This document shows, one piece after another, positions 8,283 to 14,094 of a stretch of 15,453 bases of DNA. A model generated the notes under the pieces. That model had not been told where the DNA came from and searched no databases. It saw nothing but the letters and a program-made list of their open reading frames with translations. Positions within the stretch are counted from its first letter, which is position 1. Every line of letters begins with the position of its first letter. Origin of the DNA: Acidobacteriaceae bacterium (GTDB lineage Bacteria > Acidobacteriota > Vicinamibacteria > Vicinamibacterales > CAVVIG01). A program made the translations under genes and the position numbers. Location: positions 1-15,453 of the forward strand of contig JAISPN010000285.1 of assembly GCA_031274845.1 (NCBI GenBank), in the 5' to 3' direction.

Positions 8283-9176
8283 TTACTTGGTGCTCCGGGC
8301 TTCCTTGACCGGCGTGCCGCGCACGGTCAGTCCCGGTGTCGCCGAGGTGACGGTGATCTGCTCCGGCTGGATCAACGATTCCGGACGGACGTAGGTCACC
8401 TTCCACTGGTGCGTGAGCTCGCGGCCCAGTTGACGCATCCGCATGGTCAGGCCGCTGCTGGCGAGGACCGTTTCGTACCGTCCGCCGGTTTCTTTCGTGC
8501 CGCGGTCGAACACGGTGTTGCGATCGATGTTCATGTTGAGCGGCTGTCCGATGAGGACCAGATGAAAGGTGGCGCCGGAGGCCTTGAGCGGGTCGAGCAC
8601 GGTCTGGTACATGCGGTCGCTGTACTCCGGTCCGTTGGTCGTGACGGCAACGATGACCGGCCGCGTCGCATTACGTTTCGTGAGCCCTTGCGAGACCTCG
8701 ATGATGCCGTTCAGGAGATAGGAGCCGCTGCCGGGCGTGGCGAAGATGCGTCCGGCGCCCTGTTTGGCGCGTTCCAGATCGAGCGTGTGGTCGGTGTTGA
8801 TCGTCGGCCGCTCGCCGACGGTCACGATGGAGATCTCGTGGTGCGCGTCGCTCGGGTCGTTGCCAAGTTCGGTGATGAAGGCGGCAAAGGCTTCGCGGTA
8901 ATCGCGGATGTAGTTCTGGCTCGCCTGACTGTTATCGACAAGCAGCGCGACCTGCATCGGCTCGGTGGCCGGCACGATGCTGACGACCTCGCGCGGCACG
9001 CGGTCTTCGCGGATGGCTACATTGGTTTCAGACAGACTCTGGACGGGGTTTCCGTCTTGATCGAGCGCGCTCACGTACAGCGAGTGTTGGGGACGCTGCG
9101 CGCCGGGATGGACGATGAAGATGGCCGTCACGAAGACGAGCACGGCCAGAAGGGCTACGTCCCATCGTTTGAGCAC
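8283..9176 (-). CDS. Membrane-anchored VWFA-related protein with degenerate MIDAS
   Basis: This is the first gene of the hem operon and a paralogue of the next one, with the same order of parts: an N-terminal anchor helix (about 6-22, ALLAVLVFVTAIFIV), a beta domain (SLYVSALDQDGNPVQ, 32-46, to about 65) and a VWA domain (about 74-260). The metal site is altered: DNSQAS (81-86) lacks the second serine of DxSxS at its normal place, and TTNGPE (179-184) stands where the partner has SDGED. I place the start at the GTG at 9176. The frame runs on to a TTG at 9212, but that TTG is the first part of a -35 box, so the upstream codons lie in the promoter. The gene probably has a leaderless mRNA. The next gene begins four bases after its stop. 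Confidence 0.85.
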   Translation of the reverse strand: MLKRWDVALLAVLVFVTAIFIVHPGAQRPQHSLYVSALDQDGNPVQSLSETNVAIREDRVPREVVSIVPATEPMQVALLVDNSQASQNYIRDYREAFAAFITELGNDPSDAHHEISIVTVGERPTINTDHTLDLERAKQGAGRIFATPGSGSYLLNGIIEVSQGLTKRNATRPVIVAVTTNGPEYSDRMYQTVLDPLKASGATFHLVLIGQPLNMNIDRNTVFDRGTKETGGRYETVLASSGLTMRMRQLGRELTHQWKVTYVRPESLIQPEQITVTSATPGLTVRGTPVKEARSTK

Positions 9177-9182
9177 GAAGAC

Positions 9183-9212
9183 AGTATAGGTCTGGCTTTT
9201 TTCCAGCGTCAA
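9183..9212 (-). promoter_or_regulatory. Sigma70-like promoter of the VWA-hem operon
   Basis: On the minus strand TTGACG (9207-9212) and TATACT (9183-9188) are separated by 18 bases, each close to the sigma70 consensus. Six bases separate the -10 box from the GTG at 9176, so transcription is expected to start on or beside the first base of that codon. A dyad, CTGG-N7-CCAG (9192-9206), fills most of the spacer and could be an operator. This is the only good promoter seen for the eight genes that follow. Confidence 0.75.
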
Positions 9213-9262
9213 GAAAGTCGTCGCTTGGAAGTGGTTTAAAATCTGTCACTTGCAGCAGGCTC

Positions 9263-10858
9263 ATGCGGTGGGCTTTGCCGTCATCCATGTCTCTTCTCTC
9301 AGCCATTCTGCTTGTGCTTGTCGCTGGCGCTGTTGCCGTGGCCTTCTTGCCAGCGGCGTATCGCGCGGCGAGGTCGTGGTTCGTGGTGGCCGTTGCCGCG
9401 CTGAGCATGCTGATGTCCGTTTCGCTGTGGACCGGATACGACGCGCAGAATGCGGCGTTCCAGTTTCTCGCGCGCGTGCCGCTCGTTGGCGCGATCGGGT
9501 TCGACTACTTCGTCGGCCTCGACGGTTTCAGCATGCTGCTCGTCGTGTTGACGGCACTTGTCGGCGTCCTTGTCGCGGGCGTGGCTGCTGCCGGCCGTGG
9601 TCTGTCGACACGAGAAGCGATTGGCTTGCTGCTACTGCAGGCCGCGCTTGTTGGCGCATTCGCGGCGCTCGATCTCCTGCTCTTCTTTGTATGCGTGGTG
9701 ACGGCGTTGCTCGCCGTCTGGCTGCTGATGGGGGATGAACATCCGGCCGTCGGGCGTGCGACGTCACGTCGAGGGTTCGCGCTGTCGAGCGGATGCGCGG
9801 CGGCGCTCTTGCTCGCGGCGATTCTGGCCGTCTACGTCCAGAGCGGCGTCACCTCTGGCGTGCGGTCGTTCGACATGACGGCGTTGCACAAGCTGCACCT
9901 GCCGCTTGGTGCGCAGGTGTGGATTGCTGCGGCGTTCTTCATCACGTTTGCGATCCTGCTGCCGCTTCTGTCCTTCGAGGCATGGTTCGCGCAGGTGGAC
10001 GATGCCGATCGTCTGCCGGCGCGGCTCGTCGTCGCGGCGCTCATGACGAAGATCGGATCGTACGGCTTGATCCGGATTGCGTTGCCGGTGCTGCCTGACG
10101 CGGCTGGTGTGCTGGCGCCGTACCTGGCGTGGGTGGCGATCGTGGTCGCGCTGTACGCGGCCGTGCAGCTGTTTCGCGTGCGCTCGTGGGGCCGCGCGAT
10201 TGCCTATCTGTCGCTGTTGCAGATGGCGGTGCTCATCCTCGGCACGACGGCATTCAACGACGCCGGGCTTGGCGGCGCGATGTTGATGCACGTGGCGCAC
10301 GGCGTTGCGATGAGCGCGTTGCTCGTTAGCGTCGGTGACCGGGACGCGATGCCGGGTGCGATGGGGGGAGCCGTTGGCGTGCTGCTTGCCATTGCCATCG
10401 TCGTGGCGGCTGGCGTGCCGTATTCAGGCACGGGCGCGGGTGTGCGACTCGTGATGCAAGGCTTGTCAGAAGGGCACGCGGTGTGGGCGATCGCGGTTCC
10501 GGCGCTGATGGCCGTGAGCGCTGCCGCGATGCTCGGTCAGGTGTGGGTGGCGTTCACGCGCGCGTCTGGCTCTGCGCTGCCACGGGCCGAGGCGGGTGTG
10601 TTCAACCGCGCCGCCGCCGTCGTGTTGCTGGCGGTGGCGGTCTGGATGGGCGTCAGGCCTGCGCCGTTTCTCGATCGTCTCCGCATCGCGGCGCATCATG
10701 TCGTGTCGCACGTGAACCCTGCCGCCGGGAACGCGGCTGACTGCGACACGATTCCAACCCCCGAGGCGGTCTCCGGGACGGCCGGCTCGCAGTTCCTGTC
10801 GGCGGTTCCGTGCGGGCCGAACGGAGAGCCGTTACCGGCCCCTCAGTCCCCGAAATGA
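9263..10858 (+). CDS. Orphan NuoM/antiporter-like membrane protein, proton-path residues mostly lost
   Basis: This 531-residue protein has about a dozen transmembrane segments and aligns by eye with NuoM (complex I chain M): GFDYFVGLDGFSMLLVVLT (79-97), ALDLLLFF (135-142), AFFITFAILLP (224-234), MTKIGSYGLIRIALPVLP (261-278), RAIAYLSLLQM (311-321) and HVAHGVAMSALL (343-354). It is about the length of NuoM (around 500). Residues equivalent to E. coli K265 (K263) and H348 (H346) remain. The sites of E144, K234 and E407 appear to be V146, L232 and about V394, and the SH of TM10 is LQ. The tail after 485 is soluble with C494 and C517. No other nuo gene is present. The start at 9263 has AGCAGG three bases upstream; the ATG at 9287 is an alternative. 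A weak TAAAAT (9237-9242) is the only -10 candidate. It may be a structural paralogue rather than a proton pump. Confidence 0.8.
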   Translation: MRWALPSSMSLLSAILLVLVAGAVAVAFLPAAYRAARSWFVVAVAALSMLMSVSLWTGYDAQNAAFQFLARVPLVGAIGFDYFVGLDGFSMLLVVLTALVGVLVAGVAAAGRGLSTREAIGLLLLQAALVGAFAALDLLLFFVCVVTALLAVWLLMGDEHPAVGRATSRRGFALSSGCAAALLLAAILAVYVQSGVTSGVRSFDMTALHKLHLPLGAQVWIAAAFFITFAILLPLLSFEAWFAQVDDADRLPARLVVAALMTKIGSYGLIRIALPVLPDAAGVLAPYLAWVAIVVALYAAVQLFRVRSWGRAIAYLSLLQMAVLILGTTAFNDAGLGGAMLMHVAHGVAMSALLVSVGDRDAMPGAMGGAVGVLLAIAIVVAAGVPYSGTGAGVRLVMQGLSEGHAVWAIAVPALMAVSAAAMLGQVWVAFTRASGSALPRAEAGVFNRAAAVVLLAVAVWMGVRPAPFLDRLRIAAHHVVSHVNPAAGNAADCDTIPTPEAVSGTAGSQFLSAVPCGPNGEPLPAPQSPK

Positions 10859-11026
10859 CCGAGTGCGCGTCATGGAATCACCCTGGGGTTTTGCGCGGGT
10901 TTTACGTGTTCTTCGACGAGAAAGGCCGGTATTTCGGCCAGTTACCGCCTACTTGGTGAACTTTTTCACAAGTTGGGCTATACTCATCCGGCTGTCTACG
11001 CCAGAAGGGCGCGCTTAGAGCGGGTC
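10859..11026 (+). promoter_or_regulatory. Intergenic region with putative promoter for the atp cluster
   Basis: This 168-base gap holds TATACT (10979-10984), a good -10 box. The best-placed -35 is the weak GTGAAC (10956-10961, 17-base spacer); TTGGTG (10953-10958) would need a 20-base spacer. The small inverted repeat GTGAA-CTTT-TTCAC (10956-10969) covers the -35 site. Another hairpin, GGCCG-N6-CGGCC (10924-10939), has no T run and could be a weak end for the upstream gene. Expected transcription start is near 10991, which leaves a leader of about 36 bases. Confidence 0.5.
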
Positions 11027-11299
11027 ATGGCGAAGCGGGAGAAGACCACGAAGCACCAGCGTCCAGATCGGGAGCCGTTTGTCGAGAAATCGATGCGCTC
11101 CTTTCAGGAGACTGTTCGCGAATCGGGTCCGGCGGCATCGGCCAGTTACACGCTGATTGGCGCCATCATCCTGCTCGGCGGCATCGGTTACGCGATTGAC
11201 GAGTGGTGCGGGACAAGCCCCTGGTGTTTACTCGGTGGGCTCATGCTCGGTCTGGTCGTCGGTTTTTACGAGCTCGCGAAGACGGTTTGGCACAAATGA
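11027..11299 (+). CDS. atpZ: AtpZ/AtpI-like two-helix ATP synthase accessory protein
   Basis: This 90-residue protein has a charged N-terminus (1-37) and two membrane helices (about 42-58, YTLIGAIILLGGIGYAI, and 67-83, CLLGGLMLGLVVGFYEL). They are joined by a short DEW...SPW loop, as in the AtpZ/F0F1-ATPase accessory family that sits at the start of atp operons. Family members are linked to assembly of the c-ring or to magnesium or calcium uptake; which applies here is unknown. The ATG at 11027 is preceded by AGAGCGGG; the frame is open further up to a TTG at 10973, but that lies at the promoter. The gene name is by family and position rather than by close identity. Confidence 0.75.
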   Translation: MAKREKTTKHQRPDREPFVEKSMRSFQETVRESGPAASASYTLIGAIILLGGIGYAIDEWCGTSPWCLLGGLMLGLVVGFYELAKTVWHK

Positions 11300-11312
11300 C
11301 AGCCGGGCACAG

Positions 11313-11672
11313 ATGAAGGGCGCTCTGTGGATGGTGGCGTTGGGCCTTGCGTCGTGGGGCATCGCGGCCGCGGTCGTAAGCCGCGAGGCGCGGTGGGCGA
11401 CGCTTGGAGGGCTCCTCGGTCCGCTGGTGGTCGCGGCGGCGAGTTGGATCGTCATCGAACGCACCCACCGGCAGCGTCCGGCGGAACTGACGTCGGTGAT
11501 GGTCGGAGGCTTCGGCGTCAAGCTCGTGTTCGTCGGGGGATATGTCGCGGTGATGCTGGGTCTGCTTGACGTGCAGCCCATGCCGTTTGTCGTGAGTTTC
11601 ACCAGCTACTTCATCGCGTTCTACGTCGTTGAAGCGCTGTTACTGCAGCGCCTCATCAAGACGGGCGCCTGA
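11313..11672 (+). CDS. atpI: AtpI-like four-helix protein (ATP synthase protein I family)
   Basis: The 119-residue product has four hydrophobic segments (about 4-22, 28-47, 59-83 and 88-112), the layout of ATP synthase protein I, which helps assemble the c-ring in the membrane. The sequence is otherwise poorly conserved, so the call rests on size, topology and position between atpZ and atpB. I chose the ATG at 11313, since the first helix begins with MKGALWMVALGLASW; the frame is open to 11157 but those codons lie inside atpZ. A six-codon reading frame (11296-11316) links the atpZ stop and this start through two ATGA overlaps. The atpB start follows 20 bases after its stop. Confidence 0.7.
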   Translation: MKGALWMVALGLASWGIAAAVVSREARWATLGGLLGPLVVAAASWIVIERTHRQRPAELTSVMVGGFGVKLVFVGGYVAVMLGLLDVQPMPFVVSFTSYFIAFYVVEALLLQRLIKTGA

Positions 11673-11692
11673 TTTTCGGGATTTCATCGAGC

Positions 11693-12640
11693 ATGTTGCA
11701 GGACCAGGTCCAGGAAGCTGTCGAGCGCGCCGCCGAACATGGCGCGGACGCGGAGACGTTCGACGCCGGGCGCGTGATCATCGAGCACGTGTCGAACAGC
11801 AGCAAGGAGCATCCGCTGCTGCACCTTCCGACGATCATGGGGATCGATTTCTCGGTGACCAAGCACGTGCTGATGCTGTGGCTGGTCGCGGGCTTTGTCT
11901 TTCTGGTCGTCACGCTCACCGTGCGGCGCTACCTGAAGCAGGACCGCCTCGTGCCGTCCGGGTTGATGAACGCGCTTGAAGCGGTCGTCGAGTACGTGCG
12001 CGACACCATCGCGCTCCCGAACGTCGGCAAGAAGTGGGTCAACGTCTGGACGCCGCTGCTGCTCACCTTTTTCGTGTTCATCCTTTGCGCCAACGCGATC
12101 GGTCTCATCCCGATCTTCGAACTGCTTGGCCTGCTCGATTACTACGTGTTGCACACGGCGGACGACTCGCTCGTCAAGCACCTGCTGCACGGCGGCACCA
12201 CGGCGACGGCGAACTACAACGTCACGGCGGCGCTTGCGACCATCACGTTCTTTTCCATCATCATCGCTGGTACCCGTGCGCACGGCTTCGTGAAGCACTG
12301 GATGAACCTCGTGCCACACGGTTTGTCGCCGGTGCTCTACATCCTGCTCATCCCGATCGAGCTGATGGGCATGCTGGTCAGGCCGTTCGCGCTCACGATG
12401 CGACTTGCGGCGAACATGACGGGCGGACACATCGCGATTCTGGCGATTCTGTCGTTCGTCTTTCTCTTCGCGCAGGTCGCCGGATCGTGGCTGGTCGGCG
12501 CGGGTGTCGGGGTCTTTGCCTCGGTGCCGATCTCGGCGCTTCTCTCTGGACTCGAAATCATCGTCGTGCTGGTGCAGGCCTACGTGTTCACGTTGCTGAC
12601 CGCGGTCTTCATCGGCATGGCGATTCACGTGCATCACTAG
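11693..12640 (+). CDS. atpB: F-type ATP synthase subunit a
   Basis: Subunit a forms the proton half-channels beside the c-ring. The 315-residue protein is longer than the usual 240-290, mainly because of a hydrophilic N-terminal stretch (1-55) and a loop near 150-180 (DYYVLHTADDSLVKH) before TATANYNVTAAL. The essential arginine is R237 in MLVRPFALTMRLAANMTGGH (227-246), and the last helix carries LEIIVVLVQAYVFTLLTAVF (287-306), both diagnostic. About six membrane helices are seen. The start at 11693 has no strong ribosome binding site (GGGATTTCATCGAGC); later methionines would remove part of the first domain. It precedes atpE by 27 bases. Confidence 0.96.
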   Translation: MLQDQVQEAVERAAEHGADAETFDAGRVIIEHVSNSSKEHPLLHLPTIMGIDFSVTKHVLMLWLVAGFVFLVVTLTVRRYLKQDRLVPSGLMNALEAVVEYVRDTIALPNVGKKWVNVWTPLLLTFFVFILCANAIGLIPIFELLGLLDYYVLHTADDSLVKHLLHGGTTATANYNVTAALATITFFSIIIAGTRAHGFVKHWMNLVPHGLSPVLYILLIPIELMGMLVRPFALTMRLAANMTGGHIAILAILSFVFLFAQVAGSWLVGAGVGVFASVPISALLSGLEIIVVLVQAYVFTLLTAVFIGMAIHVHH

Positions 12641-12667
12641 AATTCACTCGTTACGAAAGGACAGGAA

Positions 12668-13012
12668 ATGAACGCAGGTCTTCGGAAAGCGATTATGGCG
12701 GGCACGTTCGCGCTGGTATTGGCCACCGCGTTTGGACCGACGGTGTTTGCGCAGGGTGCGGCCGCGGCAGTGGGCGACCGTCAGGTGTGGCACCTGCTCG
12801 GCGCTGGCATTGGCCTCGGTCTCGTCGTGATCGGCGCGGGCCTTGGTATCGGCAAGCTGGCGGCCGCGGCGGCCGAAGGCGTGGCCCGGCAGCCCAGCGC
12901 GGCGGACAAGATCACCGGCGCGGTGAACCTGCCGCTCTTCCTGCTCGAAGGCGTCGCGATTCTCGCCGAAGTCTTCGTGCTGCTCATCGTTCTGCTCAAC
13001 GGCCGTCCGTAG
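12668..13012 (+). CDS. atpE: F-type ATP synthase subunit c with N-terminal signal peptide
   Basis: Subunit c forms the rotor ring. The 114-residue precursor has a signal-peptide-like start (1-29, basic RK then a hydrophobic core and PTVFAQ), followed by the two-helix hairpin: GAGIGLGLVVIGAGLGIGKLA (45-65), the polar loop ARQP (73-76), and LPLFLLEGVAILAEVFVLLIVLL (88-110). Counting from RQP as in E. coli (D61), the ion-binding carboxylate is E94. A second glutamate, E101, lies two helix turns further on, which is unusual. Helix one lacks the glutamine typical of sodium-binding c subunits and E94 is followed by glycine, so proton coupling is more likely. The ribosome binding site AAAGGACAGGAA before the ATG is the best in the cluster, in line with the many copies needed. 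Confidence 0.94.
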   Translation: MNAGLRKAIMAGTFALVLATAFGPTVFAQGAAAAVGDRQVWHLLGAGIGLGLVVIGAGLGIGKLAAAAAEGVARQPSAADKITGAVNLPLFLLEGVAILAEVFVLLIVLLNGRP

Positions 13013-13046
13013 TCAGTACGTCAGTTAGAGAAAGAGGGCGTTCGTC

Positions 13047-13547
13047 ATGAACAACCCGTTGGTCCAGCCTGATCCAGGGCTTTACATCTGGGCCATCCTG
13101 ACGTTTCTGGTGCTGCTGACGCTGCTCACCAAGTTCGCGTGGGGACCGCTGCTGAAGGCGCTTGACGGCCGTCAGTCAGCGATCCGCAAGGCGCTTGACG
13201 ATGCGCAGCAGGCCAAGCAGGAACTGGAACGGCTCGAGCAAGAGTCCGCGGCGATTATGCGCAAGGCGCGCGCCGATGCGGATGCGGTCGTCACCGAGAG
13301 CCGCGCCGCGGCCGAGCGTCTCCGCGAGGAGATGCGCACCAAGGCGCGTGCTGAAGCGGAAGGCATTGTGAAGAATGCCGAGCGGCAGATTCAGCTCGAA
13401 ACCTCGCGCGCGGTCCAGCAGATTCGCACTGAAGCGGTCGAACTCTCCGTGCAGATTGCCTCGAAGATCATCCAACGCAATCTGTCGGCGGAAGACAACG
13501 AGCGGCTGATTCAGGAAGCGCTGCAGCAAGTGCAAGCGCGTCACTAA
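13047..13547 (+). CDS. atpF: F-type ATP synthase subunit b
   Basis: Subunit b is the peripheral stalk that ties Fo to F1. The 166-residue product has the usual length, one N-terminal membrane helix (about 13-32, YIWAILTFLVLLTLLTKFAW), then GPLLKALDGRQSAIRKALDDA and a long charged coiled coil (about 40-145, rich in A, E, R and K), ending in ASKIIQRNLS (137-146), the segment that contacts delta. Only one b gene is present, so a b homodimer is likely. It starts 34 bases after atpE with an AAAGAGG element upstream. It is the last gene of the cluster: a strong terminator follows and no atpH, atpA, atpG, atpD or atpC is found in the window. Confidence 0.95.
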   Translation: MNNPLVQPDPGLYIWAILTFLVLLTLLTKFAWGPLLKALDGRQSAIRKALDDAQQAKQELERLEQESAAIMRKARADADAVVTESRAAAERLREEMRTKARAEAEGIVKNAERQIQLETSRAVQQIRTEAVELSVQIASKIIQRNLSAEDNERLIQEALQQVQARH

Positions 13548-13569
13548 CCGTCAGGACAGGTAAATAGAG

Positions 13570-13616
13570 AAGGCGTGAGCCAGTGCGGAAACGCACGCGC
13601 TCACGCCTTTTGTGTT
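13570..13616 (+). terminator. Strong bipartite hairpin terminator after atpF, probably bidirectional
   Basis: GGCGTGAGC (13572-13580) pairs perfectly with GCTCACGCC (13599-13607), extended by A-T pairs and followed by TTTTGTGTTTT. Inside it a second stem, GTGCG/CGCAC (13583-13587 and 13592-13596), is capped by a GAAA tetraloop, with a 2x2 mismatch between the stems. The 3' flank is T-rich on the plus strand (end of atpF) and moderately so on the minus strand (TTCTCTATTT), so it can also end the converging hxlR-type gene, whose stop is eight bases from the main stem flank. Confidence 0.9.
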
Positions 13617-13617
13617 T

Positions 13618-13995
13618 TCACGCGGACTTCGGCAGCGCCGTTCGCGGCTCGGCGCTCAATGCGTCGCGCTGCCCCAACTGCGCCCACGCCGCGATGACGC
13701 CCTCCAGGTTACAGCCGCGCGTGGTGAGCCCGTATTCCGTATGAAGGAGTTTCGCGGAGTAGACCGTTTTCTCGACGATCCCTTCGACTTCCAGAAACTT
13801 CAACCGCTCAGCCAGGATCTTGGGGCTGATACCAGCCAGCGAACGCAGTAGCTCGGACGGACGCTTTCGTCCGGTCAGCAGGTCGCGGATGATGAGCGTC
13901 GTCCATTTCCCTTCGATGAGCCTCGCGGTTTTGGCGACGGGGCAGTGACCGCTGCATTCATCGTTCACCGTGAGTGCCGGCGCGGCGTCCAGCAT
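13618..13995 (-). CDS. HxlR-family winged-helix transcriptional regulator
   Basis: This 125-residue protein is the size of HxlR/YodB/HypR regulators. The winged-helix domain shows CPVAKTARLIEGKWTTLIIRDLL (18-40), the recognition part RPSELLRSLAGISPKILAERLKFLE (45-69) and the wing GIVEKTVYSAKLLHTEYGLTTRG (72-94). Cysteines C14 and C18 at the N-terminus and C95 near the last helix are where members of the family sense oxidants, quinones or aldehydes; which signal applies here is not visible. The ATG at 13995 has a perfect GGAGG (14001-14005) five bases upstream, which fixes the start although the frame is open to 14313. It is divergent from the SDR-methyltransferase pair and probably controls it and itself. 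Confidence 0.92.
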   Translation of the reverse strand: MLDAAPALTVNDECSGHCPVAKTARLIEGKWTTLIIRDLLTGRKRPSELLRSLAGISPKILAERLKFLEVEGIVEKTVYSAKLLHTEYGLTTRGCNLEGVIAAWAQLGQRDALSAEPRTALPKSA

Positions 13996-14012
13996 GCCGT
14001 CCTCCTTTTCAT

Positions 14013-14061
14013 ACTTACTAAAAAGTGCCTTATTTGAGAAATCCGTGGCGACACCTATTCT
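14013..14061 (+). promoter_or_regulatory. Promoter and candidate operator between the HxlR-type gene and the SDR gene
   Basis: For the plus strand, TTGAGA (14034-14039) and TATTCT (14056-14061) with a 16-base spacer form a good sigma70-like promoter for the SDR gene. Just upstream lies an AT-rich imperfect inverted repeat, ACTT-N6-AAGT (14013-14026), in otherwise GC-rich DNA. It also falls in the expected promoter of the divergent regulator gene, so it is the best candidate for a binding site of that regulator. This role is inferred from position. Confidence 0.55.
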
Positions 14062-14094
14062 GACGCATGTCACTGAATTTCTGGAGGAACGTGC

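Noticed and set aside
8283..9176. VWA proteins as a magnesium-chelatase-like subunit, given the tetrapyrrole context.
   Set aside because: Both carry an N-terminal signal or anchor and lie outside the cytoplasm. No AAA+ partner of the ChlI/BchI type is present, and the ends match the acidobacterial VWFA-related family.
9237..9253. Possible plus-strand promoter for the NuoM-like gene: TAAAAT as -10, or a sigma54 site ending in TTGC.
   Set aside because: No matching -35 is found at 16-18 bases from TAAAAT, and no GG lies at the required distance from the TTGC for sigma54. It was kept only as a weak remark in the gene entry.
10924..10939. Hairpin GGCCG-N6-CGGCC as a terminator of the NuoM-like gene.
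   Set aside because: The stem is short and no T run follows. It is not good enough to call a terminator.
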